From contig CAJUBU010000013.1 in NCBI GenBank assembly GCA_910585095.1, forward strand, positions 1-64,000: 64,000 bases of DNA, written 5' to 3'. Shown piece after piece: positions 17,236-25,747 of the stretch (the stretch's first letter is position 1; the number at the start of each line of letters is the position of its first letter). Position numbers and translations under genes: made by a program. The notes below the pieces were generated by a model. That model was not told where the DNA came from. It searched no databases and worked only from the letters and a program-made list of their open reading frames with translations. The stretch is from an uncultured Lachnospira sp. (GTDB lineage Bacteria > Bacillota > Clostridia > Lachnospirales > Lachnospiraceae).

Positions 17236-18729
17236 ATGGTAGAAAAAATTGGAGAAATAAATAGTTTTATAAACAATATTGTCTGGGGTGTGCCAGCATT
17301 GGTGCTTTTGATAGGTACAGGCGTACTGATGACTGTATTGACAAGAGGGTTTCAGTTTACCCATTTTGGACATATGATAAAAGAAACGATTGGCGGTTTA
17401 TTTAAGAAAAAAGATGTATTAAAAAGTGATGATAAAAATTCAATTTCCCAGTTTCAGGCATTATGTACAGCATTGTCTGCAACGATTGGCACGGGAAATA
17501 TAGCAGGGATTGCCTATGCCATAACGATGGGAGGACCTGGCGCAGTCTTTTGGATGTGGGTAGCTGCCATATTTGGTATGATGACCAATTATTCAGAAAA
17601 TGTGTTAGGTATATTTTATAGGAGAAGAAATGAGTTAGGCGAATGGTGCGGCGGTGCCATGTATTATCTTAAAAATGGGCTTGGCAGTAAAAAACATTGC
17701 GCTGTACTTGGAAAAGTGCTTGCGGTGTTCTTTTCGATATTTGCAATATTTGCCTCTTTTGGCATAGGCAATATGGGACAGGTCGCATCGATACGAGAAG
17801 GTATAGCAAATGTGTTTACTTTTACAGGAGATGCCAAAAAAGATGGTGTGATAGTTGGCGTTATTATAGCAATTGTAGCTGCGCTTGTTATCGTTGGAGG
17901 ACTTACAAGAATAGCAAAGGCAAACGAAAAGATTGTTCCATTTATGGCAGGTTTTTACATAGTAGGTACATTGATTATTATTATTATGAATGCCGATATG
18001 GTTATCCCTTCATTTTCAGCGATTTTTAGAAATGCGTTCAGTATGACTGCTGTTGCTGGCGGCGTAGGAGGAGCTGTTATCAAACAGGCTATCACTTGGG
18101 GATTTAAGAGAGGTGTATTTTCAAATGAGGCTGGTTTAGGTTCATCAGTTATGGTTCATTCTGCTTCTAATGTAAAGGAGCCTGTAACACAAGGTTTGTG
18201 GGGTATATTTGAAGTGTTTTTTGACACAATGATTGTATGTACATTAACAGCATTGCTTATCCTTACCACAGGAATCGTTGACCTTGAGACAGGCGCTTCC
18301 ATTACAGGTGCGTCAAAACTGGGTCTTGCCACAGAAGCATTTACCAATTCTTTTGGTTCTATGGGCGGAATATTTATTGCTGTTGCCGTTACATTATTTG
18401 CATTTTCAACGGTTCTTGGCTGGAGTTATTATGGAACAAAAGCATGGGAATATCTTTTTGGAACGAAAGCGACAATAATCTATAAAGTGATATTTATAGC
18501 AATTATTGTATTGGGTTCTGCATTAAATGCAGATTTAGTTATTGATTTATCCGATACATTTAACGGGTTAATGGCAATTCCAAACCTTATTGGCGTATTG
18601 TCTTTATCAGGAACCGTGATGGCAATTACAAATAATTACAGCAAACGAAAATTTAAAGGACAGACCGATTTAAAGCCAATGTTATCAAATTTTAAGGACA
18701 TTCAGGAGGAACAAGAAAAAAGGTTATAA
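17236..18729 (+). CDS. Alanine or glycine:cation symporter (AGCS family)
   Basis: A 497-residue polytopic membrane protein with the AGCS/DagA-AlsT signatures: LCTALSATIGTGNIAGIAYA, GGPGAVFWMW and GVFSNEAGLGSS. It takes up alanine or glycine with Na+ or H+. The ATG at 17236 is chosen because GGAAAGG (17219-17225) lies 10 nt upstream; an upstream TTG at 17227 is too close. Its stop codon lies inside an R2 repeat copy. Confidence 0.94.
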   Translation: MVEKIGEINSFINNIVWGVPALVLLIGTGVLMTVLTRGFQFTHFGHMIKETIGGLFKKKDVLKSDDKNSISQFQALCTALSATIGTGNIAGIAYAITMGGPGAVFWMWVAAIFGMMTNYSENVLGIFYRRRNELGEWCGGAMYYLKNGLGSKKHCAVLGKVLAVFFSIFAIFASFGIGNMGQVASIREGIANVFTFTGDAKKDGVIVGVIIAIVAALVIVGGLTRIAKANEKIVPFMAGFYIVGTLIIIIMNADMVIPSFSAIFRNAFSMTAVAGGVGGAVIKQAITWGFKRGVFSNEAGLGSSVMVHSASNVKEPVTQGLWGIFEVFFDTMIVCTLTALLILTTGIVDLETGASITGASKLGLATEAFTNSFGSMGGIFIAVAVTLFAFSTVLGWSYYGTKAWEYLFGTKATIIYKVIFIAIIVLGSALNADLVIDLSDTFNGLMAIPNLIGVLSLSGTVMAITNNYSKRKFKGQTDLKPMLSNFKDIQEEQEKRL

Positions 18730-18757
18730 GCAAGCAGCAAAGCAGATTGTAAATATC
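18728..18757 (+). repeat. Dispersed repeat R2, copy b
   Basis: AAGCAAGCAGCAAAGC then AGATTGTAAATATC, overlapping the stop codon of the AGCS gene. It matches the copies at 16878 and 24181 (reverse strand). Confidence 0.6.
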
Positions 18758-18808
18758 TGTTTGATAAGAGACAAATTTGCAGGCTGAGAAAGGAGCATTG
18801 TTATAATA

Positions 18809-19747
18809 ATGAAAAAAACATTGATTTGGATAGTTGTAATATGCGTATATTTGTGTCTGCCCGCACTGATTACACTTGCGGTATCAGGAAAAGCAGAAAC
18901 TGAATTTGAGAGTGGCGAAATTTATGGTCCAAGAGTCAATGTACAATATGGCAGTGCAGTGAAAACCGTTGAAGTTAATAAATTTGTTGAAATGGTGCTT
19001 GCAAGTGTATATGAAGAAAACGATAAACCCGAAATGCTTAAAGCGCTAGGTATTGTGGTAAGAACAAATATATATCGTATAATGGGTGATAAAAAAGAGA
19101 TAGATAGTGATGAATTAGCAATGAATTATTATACCTCATCTGAAATGAGAGACGAATGGGGCAGCAATTATCAGGAAAGAGCGCAAATTATTAAAGAAAG
19201 TGTGTCCGCAACGGGACAGCGTGTTATTAAACATTCAGGAAATTTGATTGATGCAAGGTTTACAAGATTGACAAATGGAAAAACGCTTTCTGGCAGTAAA
19301 TATTTAGGTGAAGAATATGCGTATTTAAAGGAAGTTGATTGTCCAAAAGATATGGAAAATGAAAATTTTTATACACATGTTACATTTAAAGGAAAAGAAT
19401 TGGCAAAGCTAATTAATAATAAATATAAGAATGCGAATATTCGTGAGGACAATGCTGCACAGGATATTCAAATTGTATCAAAAACAGAAGATGGATATAT
19501 TGTAAAATTACAGATTGGAAATGCAGTTATTGGAGGAGAAGCATTTGCGTCAATGGTAGGCGTAAAATCTGCATTTTTTACGATTGAAACAAGCAATGAA
19601 GGAAGTGTTCGGATTGTCTCAAAAGGTGATGGAACAGGTTTGGGAATGAGTTTAAATACAGCAAATAGTATGGCGGCACAAGATAGTACATATACAGATA
19701 TCATTCAAAATTTTTTTGATAATGTAGAAGTAATAAGCCTCGAATAA
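18809..19747 (+). CDS. spoIID: Stage II sporulation protein D (SpoIID/LytB family)
   Basis: A 312-residue protein with an N-terminal membrane anchor (about 5-25) and a SpoIID domain from about residue 45 (VNVQYG..VEVNKFVEMVLASV..MLKALGIVVRTN). SpoIID is a lytic transglycosylase needed for forespore engulfment. The usual catalytic EMP motif before the LKAQA segment reads SVYEEN here, so the canonical Glu is displaced or missing in my alignment by eye. It is followed by spoIIQ 71 bp downstream, as in other Clostridia. Confidence 0.88.
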   Translation: MKKTLIWIVVICVYLCLPALITLAVSGKAETEFESGEIYGPRVNVQYGSAVKTVEVNKFVEMVLASVYEENDKPEMLKALGIVVRTNIYRIMGDKKEIDSDELAMNYYTSSEMRDEWGSNYQERAQIIKESVSATGQRVIKHSGNLIDARFTRLTNGKTLSGSKYLGEEYAYLKEVDCPKDMENENFYTHVTFKGKELAKLINNKYKNANIREDNAAQDIQIVSKTEDGYIVKLQIGNAVIGGEAFASMVGVKSAFFTIETSNEGSVRIVSKGDGTGLGMSLNTANSMAAQDSTYTDIIQNFFDNVEVISLE

Positions 19748-19818
19748 TTGAATAATTATGACATATTAGGGCAACATATTAACATCAAGATGCAAGAAAG
19801 GCAGAAATGGAGGTTAAT

Positions 19819-20676
19819 ATGAAAGTCAATGGCAGAAAAAATAAAGAAAAAATTGTGTCAGTATGTGTCGTAGGGGCATTAGTATGTACATTGGGAATTG
19901 GTGTATTCTCAGTGATTTCAGGTACAAAAGATAATAAAGAGATAAAAAATAATGTGGTCGATTTAAATGAACAAAATAATGAAGCTTCAAACAACAATGA
20001 ATTGGATAACATTGTGGGATTTAATGTTGAAGATGCAGACGAGGTAAGCAAGGATACAGAGAGCATATTTAGAGGCGATGTCAATGAAAAAGATAATGTT
20101 GGTATGGAAAATAATCAGCAGGATTTAGCAAATGGCGAGACACAGCCAGCTACAGAACCCGCAACTGAAAATACGCAAAAACCAACAGAGAAATCTGAAC
20201 CCGATGTTGCCAATGTGGGTGCTGATGCAAAAATGGATCCTTTAACGAATTATTCATTTGATGAAACCAGTGAATTGTTATGGCCTGTAAGCGGTCCTAT
20301 TGCATTAAAGTACAGTATGGATAATACCATATATTTTAAGACTTTAGGAGCATATAAGTGCAATCCTGCTATGTGTATATCAGCCGATGTAGGAACAAAG
20401 GTAGGCGTTGCCGCTGATGGTATTGTTGAGAGTGTAACAGACAGCACAGAAACAGGTAAGACTGTTCGCATCGCAGTTGGAAATGGCTATGTTGTGACAT
20501 ATGGATTAATGAATGATGTCAATGTGAAAGCAGGTGATGTTGTCAGCAAAGAGCAACTTCTTGGAACGGTATCAGAGCCAACAGCATATTATAAAGAAGA
20601 AGGCCCTATGCTTTATTTTATGGTGACAAAGGATGATGTTCCAGTAGACCCTAATAATTTCCTAGCTCAAGAATAA
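19819..20676 (+). CDS. spoIIQ: SpoIIQ-like M23 peptidase-fold protein (degenerate)
   Basis: The ATG at 19819 follows GGAGG by 5 nt; an upstream ATG at 19807 overlaps that site. The 285-residue protein has a single N-terminal membrane segment, a long acidic Asn/Thr/Pro-rich linker, and a C-terminal LytM/M23 fold (about 145-285) with PVSGPI, GTKVGVAADGIV and KEQLLGTV. The metal ligands are missing: the HxxxD position reads AMCISAD and the HxH position reads MLYF. SpoIIQ forms the forespore side of the SpoIIIA-Q channel and need not be catalytic. The adjacent spoIID supports the call. Confidence 0.82.
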   Translation: MKVNGRKNKEKIVSVCVVGALVCTLGIGVFSVISGTKDNKEIKNNVVDLNEQNNEASNNNELDNIVGFNVEDADEVSKDTESIFRGDVNEKDNVGMENNQQDLANGETQPATEPATENTQKPTEKSEPDVANVGADAKMDPLTNYSFDETSELLWPVSGPIALKYSMDNTIYFKTLGAYKCNPAMCISADVGTKVGVAADGIVESVTDSTETGKTVRIAVGNGYVVTYGLMNDVNVKAGDVVSKEQLLGTVSEPTAYYKEEGPMLYFMVTKDDVPVDPNNFLAQE

Positions 20677-20768
20677 AAATAATTAGTTACTTTAAGATAA
20701 TAAGCACCTGATTAAATTATACAAGTTATTAGTAATGGTACTGTTGGTATGGACAGATTTGGAAATAG

Positions 20769-20796
20769 GCGCCTTTGCTTAGGCAGGGGCGTTCTT
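20769..20796 (+). terminator. Terminator of the spoIID-spoIIQ unit
   Basis: GCGCCTTTGC (20769-20778) pairs with GCAGGGGCGT (20783-20792) using G-U pairs, then TCTTTC. The rest of 20677-20924 shows only a weaker GGTGTTGCGA/TCGTGGCATCC pairing near 20850. Confidence 0.5.
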
Positions 20797-20924
20797 TCAA
20801 TGGGTGATATACGGTTTTTTGAAGGTGCTTTATTATAGATAGTGGGGGTGTTGCGATTTTCGTGGCATCCTCATGTACATATATATTCAATTTGCAGATT
20901 TGTAATGGTATATAGGATTGTTTT

Positions 20925-20953
20925 TTGACAGGACGTTCATAAAGGAGTATAAT
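20925..20953 (+). promoter_or_regulatory. Consensus sigma-A promoter for the amylase leader
   Basis: A full consensus TTGACA (20925-20930), 17-nt spacer, TATAAT (20948-20953). Transcription should begin near 20960, so the pseudoknot element starting at 20979 is close to the 5' end of the mRNA. Confidence 0.85.
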
Positions 20954-20978
20954 TAGGGGCGGTTAACAAAGTCAAATA

Positions 20979-21047
20979 CAAGTTTGTGTCTGTGCGTTGC
21001 TTGACAAAAGCTTGTTTTAGTTAAAAGTAACGCAGAAATGGAGAAGG
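20979..21047 (+). promoter_or_regulatory. Pseudoknot leader element, copy 2 (before the amylase)
   Basis: Stem A pairs CAAGTTTG (20979-20986) with CAAAAGCTTG (21005-21014), with a bulge. Stem B pairs TGCGTTGCT (20993-21001) with AGTAACGCA (21026-21034), including one G-U pair. The A-B linker is TGTCTG. B' is followed by GAAATGGAGAAGG and the ATG at 21051. Stem B sequences differ from the other copies but pairing is kept. The A'-B' spacer is only 11 nt. Confidence 0.68.
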
Positions 21048-21050
21048 AAA

Positions 21051-22397
21051 ATGTGGTTTAACGAGGCAGTAATTTATCAAATATATCCGTTAGGACTTTG
21101 CGGAGCGCCGCTTGGCAATTTAAGCGCAAGTGATGTATCGCAGGAAGAAATGGATAAAGAGATCAGTGAGCATAGGATATTGAGAGTGTTGGATTGGATA
21201 CCTCATATCAAGAAATTAGGCGCGACATGCGTATTGTTCAATCCTATATTTGAAAGTGATGCACATGGCTATGATACAAGAGATTACAATAAAATTGACA
21301 TAAGACTTGGCACGAATGAAGATTTTAAAAAAGTGTGTGATGCAATCCATGAAGCAGGTATGAAAGTGATGCTTGATGGGGTATTTAATCATGTAGGACG
21401 TGGTTTTAAGGGGTTTTTAGACGTTAAGGAAAAAAAGTGGGACAGCCCTTATAAAGATTGGTTTCATATTTCATTTGACGGCAACACCAACTATAATGAC
21501 GGTTTTTGGTATGAAGCATGGGAAGGCTGCAATGAGTTAGTAAAATTAAATCTGCACAATCCAGAAGTGAAAAATTATTTGTTTGATGCCATTCGCGGCT
21601 GGGTCAATGATTATGATATAGATGGTTTAAGGCTTGATGTTGCTTACTGTCTTGATTTAGGATTTCTTGGCGAACTTAGAAATTTTGCAAATACGATAAA
21701 ACCTGAATTTTTCCTTATGGGCGAAACATTGCATGGGGATTATAATAAATGGATGAATGATAATGCGTGCCACAGTGTAACGAATTATGAGTGTTATAAA
21801 GGATTATATTCAAGTTTTAACTCAAGCAATATGCACGAGATTTCATATAGTTTAAACCGCCAGTTTGGAAACGAGCAGTGGTGCTTGTATACAGGCAAAC
21901 AATTGCTTAGTTTTGTAGATAACCATGATGTAAGCAGAATTGCTACGATATTGGAAGATAAAAAACATGTACAGGCTATTTATGGCATGATATTTGGTAT
22001 GCCTGGAATACCAGCCGTTTATTATGGCAGTGAATGGGGCGTTACAGGAGATAAAAAAGACGGAGACCCGAATCTTCGTCCAGCTATTGAAAAGCCAGAA
22101 AGCAACGATTTAACAGAATGGATAAGTAAACTTGCCAAAGCAAGGACTTCAAGCAAAGCATTGTGTTATGGAAGTTATAAAAATATTCTTGTTATGCCAA
22201 AGCAATTGATATTTGAGCGAGAATATGATGGAGAGCGTGTTCTTGTTGCTATTAATGCAGATAGTTCTGTATATCATGCAGATTTCAATGCGAGAGCAGG
22301 AATGGGACAAGATTTGATAACAGGCGAAAATCATGATTTTGGCGGAGGAAGTGATTTGCCTCCATATTCATGTGCTTTTTGGAAGACAGAGTGTTAA
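21051..22397 (+). CDS. Alpha-amylase family glycoside hydrolase (GH13)
   Basis: A 448-residue intracellular enzyme (no signal peptide) with all four GH13 regions: DGVFNHVG (109-116), GLRLDVAY with nucleophile Asp196, GETLHGD with acid/base Glu225, and FVDNHD with Asp293. A short C-terminal beta domain follows. No N-terminal carbohydrate-binding domain is present, which argues against classic neopullulanase. It likely trims maltodextrins or glycogen fragments in concert with glgP. It has a strong promoter followed by a pseudoknot leader, so translation is probably regulated. Exact specificity is unknown. Confidence 0.92.
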   Translation: MWFNEAVIYQIYPLGLCGAPLGNLSASDVSQEEMDKEISEHRILRVLDWIPHIKKLGATCVLFNPIFESDAHGYDTRDYNKIDIRLGTNEDFKKVCDAIHEAGMKVMLDGVFNHVGRGFKGFLDVKEKKWDSPYKDWFHISFDGNTNYNDGFWYEAWEGCNELVKLNLHNPEVKNYLFDAIRGWVNDYDIDGLRLDVAYCLDLGFLGELRNFANTIKPEFFLMGETLHGDYNKWMNDNACHSVTNYECYKGLYSSFNSSNMHEISYSLNRQFGNEQWCLYTGKQLLSFVDNHDVSRIATILEDKKHVQAIYGMIFGMPGIPAVYYGSEWGVTGDKKDGDPNLRPAIEKPESNDLTEWISKLAKARTSSKALCYGSYKNILVMPKQLIFEREYDGERVLVAINADSSVYHADFNARAGMGQDLITGENHDFGGGSDLPPYSCAFWKTEC

Positions 22398-22409
22398 TTT
22401 TATTCCCGC

Positions 22410-22466
22410 GAGCAATGAAATGCCGCGAGGGTCAAATACCACGCCCCTTGTTGTGGGCTATTTGAC
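22410..22466 (+). repeat. Dispersed repeat R3, copy c
   Basis: GAGCAATGAAATGCCGCGAG then GGTCAAATACC, followed by GGGCTATTTGACT which partly pairs back. The preceding TTTATTCCCGCGAGCAA matches, in reverse complement, the TTGCTCGCAGGAATAAA near 17028-17044. Confidence 0.5.
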
Positions 22467-22468
22467 TA

Positions 22469-22508
22469 GGGAAATTTCTCGTTTTTTAAGCGAGAGATTT
22501 CCCTTTTT
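22469..22508 (+). terminator. Terminator after the amylase gene
   Basis: GGGAAATTTCTCG (22469-22481) pairs with CGAGAGATTTCCC (22491-22503), with one G-U pair, followed by TTTTT. It separates the amylase from the convergent toxin gene. Confidence 0.85.
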
Positions 22509-22525
22509 GACAGAAAATAAAATGA

Positions 22526-22948
22526 TTATAGTTGTTTGTCTAATAATTGAAGAAAGTCTAAAGGTTGATATATAGGAATAAAAGATTTACAATAATCTTT
22601 TATATTATGTGTTACAATACAGTCCATCTTAGTACGAATTGCTGTTTCAGACATAACAGCATCTTTATAGTCTGATATATCAGAAGAGATTGCCTTTCGA
22701 CAATCAAGTTCTGTTGTGTCTAAGATATCAAAAATAATATAAAGATTGCTTAAAATTTTTCGTGTATCCATATCATTATGTGTACACTTATGAGTAAGAT
22801 AGTAAATATCCATACAAGACTTTGCAGAAATAAAACCATCAAATTGTTTATTGGCTGCTTTCAAAAAAATAATTTCTGCTTCATTTTTGAATGGTTCACG
22901 AGATTGTAAAGCATCAATAATAATACAAGTGTCAATTAATGCTTTCAT
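22526..22948 (-). CDS. PIN domain toxin (VapC-like)
   Basis: A 140-residue PIN-domain protein. Acidic metal-binding positions are visible: Asp6 (ALIDTCIIIDAL), Asp in SCMDIYYL, and the C-terminal cluster SDYKDAVMSE and THNIKDY. VapC-type toxins are RNases, usually cutting tRNA or rRNA. The start overlaps the antitoxin stop by 4 bp, giving the usual antitoxin-toxin order. The target RNA is unknown. Confidence 0.85.
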   Translation of the reverse strand: MKALIDTCIIIDALQSREPFKNEAEIIFLKAANKQFDGFISAKSCMDIYYLTHKCTHNDMDTRKILSNLYIIFDILDTTELDCRKAISSDISDYKDAVMSETAIRTKMDCIVTHNIKDYCKSFIPIYQPLDFLQLLDKQL

Positions 22949-23160
22949 ATTTGATTCAACCTTTCTTGATATGCTTCTTCTAAGGAAGTATCAGCAGGAA
23001 GTACACCAAAAAGCGACTTTGCAATGTCTACTCTATCTTGATATGGATTAGAAAGTTTTGCAATAATTTTACCATTTTTGGTAATGAAAATATCTTCTGT
23101 TTCAGCAAGTGACAGGTATTTACCTAAATTTAATTTTAATTCTGTTGCAGTTATAGACAT
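22945..23160 (-). CDS. Type II antitoxin, Phd/YefM-like
   Basis: The ATG at 23160 follows AAAGGA by 9 nt; a TTG at 23169 is possible but too close. The 71-residue protein begins MSITATELKLNLGKYLSLAET and continues IFITKNGKIIAKL, the Phd/YefM DNA-binding pattern, with an acidic C-terminal tail (LEEAYQERL) that would wrap the toxin. It overlaps the PIN toxin by 4 bp. The upstream promoter is embedded in a 10-bp inverted repeat, which fits autorepression. Confidence 0.85.
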   Translation of the reverse strand: MSITATELKLNLGKYLSLAETEDIFITKNGKIIAKLSNPYQDRVDIAKSLFGVLPADTSLEEAYQERLNQI

Positions 23161-23208
23161 TTCAATCAATCCTTTCTTAACAAATATAATGATTTGTATA
23201 TAGTATTT

Positions 23209-23252
23209 ATTATAATTAAATCGAACGAAATTGACAACAAAATCGTTCGATT
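23209..23252 (-). promoter_or_regulatory. Toxin-antitoxin promoter with inverted-repeat operator
   Basis: On the minus strand TTGTCA (23237-23232) and TATAAT (23214-23209) are 17 nt apart. The perfect inverted repeat AATCGAACGA (23219-23228) and TCGTTCGATT (23243-23252) flanks the -35 box. This is the layout expected for autoregulation by the antitoxin or complex. Confidence 0.75.
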
Positions 23253-23303
23253 AATAATGAGTATAATTAATATTCATTTTTATACAATATATCAGATAAA
23301 CTG

Positions 23304-23993
23304 TTATAAAATTGGCAGAGTAGCAACATAATTAAACATCATTATAAAGTGACAGGCGCTTCCTGCCATTACAAAAAGATGGAATATTTCATGTGAGCCA
23401 AAATATTTATGTCGGTTGTTAAATACTTTTAATTTCAGTGCATAAATGACACCGCCTATTGTATAAATGACACCGCCCATTAAAAGCCATATAAAGGCGG
23501 CAGTAGGAAGTGCATTGATAATCTGTGTAAAAGACAATACACATACCCAGCCCATAATGATATATAAAGCAGATGACACCCAGCGAGGGCATGATACCCA
23601 ACATAATTTAAAAATAATTCCAAGCAGTGCAATTCCCCATACAAGTGCAAGAAGTGTATATCCAGTAGCACCATGAAGCACAATTAAACATACGGGCGTG
23701 TAGGAACCAGCTATCATAACAGAAATCATGCAATGGTCAAGTTTTTTTAATATTTGATTGACTTTTGGAGAAATATCAAAAGTATGATAGGTTGTACTGG
23801 CAGCATAAAGTAAAATCATACTTACAATAAAAATCGTCAATGACACAACATGAATCATGTCAGGAGCAGATAATGATTTAATAATAAGAGGCAGAGCAGC
23901 AAATATTGCCATAAGCATACCAATAAAATGAGTTATAGCGCTGCCTGGGTCTTTAATTTTAATCGTCGTAAAAAAATGTTTTATTGTATTCAT
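23304..23993 (-). CDS. Hemolysin III family protein (YqfA/TrhA, PAQR-like)
   Basis: The ATG at 23993 is chosen for its AGGAGGT site just upstream. The 229-residue protein has seven hydrophobic segments and the family residues: AITHFIGM near the N-terminus, a Ser/His-containing TYHTF, DHCMISVMIAGSYTP, and the C-terminal SHEIFHLFVMAGSACHF. The His and Asp positions match the metal site of the PAQR/CREST superfamily. The cellular role in bacteria is poorly defined. It stands alone. Confidence 0.88.
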   Translation of the reverse strand: MNTIKHFFTTIKIKDPGSAITHFIGMLMAIFAALPLIIKSLSAPDMIHVVSLTIFIVSMILLYAASTTYHTFDISPKVNQILKKLDHCMISVMIAGSYTPVCLIVLHGATGYTLLALVWGIALLGIIFKLCWVSCPRWVSSALYIIMGWVCVLSFTQIINALPTAAFIWLLMGGVIYTIGGVIYALKLKVFNNRHKYFGSHEIFHLFVMAGSACHFIMMFNYVATLPIL

Positions 23994-24180
23994 AAGACCT
24001 CCTAATCCCTTGCTAATATGCAAGATATAATTTTGATATTTTATCATGTAGTTTTAAAAACTATATCTTATTGATATAATATTACATCATGTGAAAATGA
24101 AAAGCAAGAGCTTTATAAAAAATTCAATGGAAATTTATAAATTTTTTATGTGAGAAGTTAAATGAATGAGAGTTAAGTGA

Positions 24181-24209
24181 ATATTCGCAATTTGCTACGC
24201 TACTTGCTT
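24181..24209 (-). repeat. Dispersed repeat R2, copy c (reverse)
   Basis: Read on the minus strand: AAGCAAGTAGCGTAGCAAA then TTGCGAATAT, matching the copies at 16878 and 18728. The rest of 23994-24465 holds an imperfect CCCATC..GATGGGG pairing near 24277-24325 and otherwise nothing recognised. Confidence 0.55.
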
Positions 24210-24459
24210 AAACCACCTAGCTGCTATTGTAGCTTTTCAGTGGAAACTTATACTTCCACTGAAACAAGCAAGTTCCCATCCATTTATGCTTTTGCAGCAT
24301 TAAAGTAGGATACTTCCTTGATGGGGTTAAAATAAATTGTTATGATTTTGCTTGATAAATTGTTATAATATTTGTAATATATTGTGTAGAATTTTAAATG
24401 TTATACATGGATAGTAATTAGATTGGCTTTTTGTAAGATTATAAAAATAAAATAGATTG

Positions 24460-24532
24460 GTATCGGTGTACTGTTTTTACAAACGGGTAAAAATTTTTAA
24501 TTTTTTGTGTAAAAAACAGTATGGAAATGAGG
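24460..24532 (+). promoter_or_regulatory. Pseudoknot leader element, copy 3 (before the HAD phosphatase, stem A not evident)
   Basis: Stem B is perfect: TACTGTTTTT (24469-24478) pairs with AAAAACAGTA (24512-24521). The 3' half follows the family closely (GTAAAAATTTTT, then GTGTAAAA, then GAAATGAGG and the ATG at 24539). The 5' part has ACAAAC at the A' position but no clear complementary A strand. It could be a diverged or partly decayed member. Confidence 0.5.
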
Positions 24533-24538
24533 TTAAAA

Positions 24539-25237
24539 ATGAACTATAATTTGGCGATTTTTGATTTAGATGGAACTATTCTTAATACGATTGAAGATTT
24601 AACGGATGCCTTAAATTATTCACTTGATAAACATGGATATGCTAAGAGAACTTTAAATGATGTGCTTCGGTTTGTGGGAAATGGTGTGCGTCGATTAATT
24701 GTTTGTGGTATTACGAAAGATATGCAAATTGATGTCACAGAAGAAGAAATTAATAAAGTTTATGAGACATTTACAGCATATTATAAAATTCATTGTATGG
24801 ATAAGACAAAGCCTTATGAGGGGATACATTCATTGATTCATCAGTTAAGGGATTCTGAATGTATGGTTGCGGTGCTGTCAAATAAAGATGATTATGCCGT
24901 TCAAATGCTGTGTGATAAATATTTTGCTGATATGTTTGATATTGTGATGGGCAGCAGACAAAATATTCGGCGCAAACCATATCCAGATGCATTGATTGAG
25001 ATACTTCATTTGGCAAAAATAAAAAGAGATTCTATCAGTAATCAAAAAGATAAAAATAATATAAAAGCTATATATATTGGGGATTCAGAAGTTGATATAC
25101 AGACGGCTGACAATGCAGATATCGACCAAATTATTGTAGACTGGGGATTTAGAGATAGAGCCTATTTAAAACAATGTGGTGCAAAGAGAATTGTCTCAAA
25201 GCCAGAGGAAATTTATAATATTATAATGGGAATATAA
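24539..25237 (+). CDS. HAD-superfamily phosphatase, phosphoglycolate phosphatase-like
   Basis: The ATG at 24539 follows GAGG at 24529. The 232-residue protein has HAD motif I FDLDGTIL (nucleophile Asp), motif II LSNK, motif III Lys in RRKPYP, and motif IV GDSEVDIQTA. The helical cap sits between motifs I and II (subclass I). Phosphoglycolate or another small phosphate ester is likely; specificity cannot be read from the motifs. It is preceded by a copy of the recurring leader element. Confidence 0.9.
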   Translation: MNYNLAIFDLDGTILNTIEDLTDALNYSLDKHGYAKRTLNDVLRFVGNGVRRLIVCGITKDMQIDVTEEEINKVYETFTAYYKIHCMDKTKPYEGIHSLIHQLRDSECMVAVLSNKDDYAVQMLCDKYFADMFDIVMGSRQNIRRKPYPDALIEILHLAKIKRDSISNQKDKNNIKAIYIGDSEVDIQTADNADIDQIIVDWGFRDRAYLKQCGAKRIVSKPEEIYNIIMGI

Positions 25238-25326
25238 TTGAAATGGAGTTTGTCAAAGTATCTAAAATAAATAAGATATGATTTAACAATGCAAATGTAT
25301 ATATTTATTTAATATAGGGAATTTAT

Positions 25327-25677
25327 ATGGAAAAAGTAATATTGTTTAATGTAAAAGATGCAAAAAAAATAAATAAAATTGCTTCCCAGATGAAAATAAA
25401 AGTTTATGAAACAAATCCAATGGAATGTGGTGGTACTTTGCAAGATATTGTTGATGGCAAAAAAATAGAAACAGCATTATCAACAATACCCTTATCTAAA
25501 GGATTAATGTTAATGTGTGATGTAACGCAAAAGCATATGGATAGATTACTTTTTGCTGTCAAGCACGACAATTTAGATGTAGGATATAAAGCAATTCTTA
25601 CAAAAACTAATGCCAAATGGAGTCTTGCACAGATGTTGGTGCATATGGAAATAGAAGAAAAAAATTGTTCATTTTAA
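25327..25677 (+). CDS. DUF3783 domain protein
   Basis: A 116-residue cytoplasmic protein matching the small DUF3783 family by its pattern ILFNV..INKIASQMKIKVYE, then MLMCDV and GYKAILTKTNAKWSLAQML near the C-terminus. There is no known activity. The ATG follows AGGGA. It may be co-transcribed with the HAD phosphatase 90 bp upstream; a terminator follows at 25748. Confidence 0.7.
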   Translation: MEKVILFNVKDAKKINKIASQMKIKVYETNPMECGGTLQDIVDGKKIETALSTIPLSKGLMLMCDVTQKHMDRLLFAVKHDNLDVGYKAILTKTNAKWSLAQMLVHMEIEEKNCSF

Positions 25678-25747
25678 AATTTATTTTTATAATAAATAAA
25701 ATTTCTAATTGTAAAGTATAGAACAAAATAAACAAATAAATAAAAAA

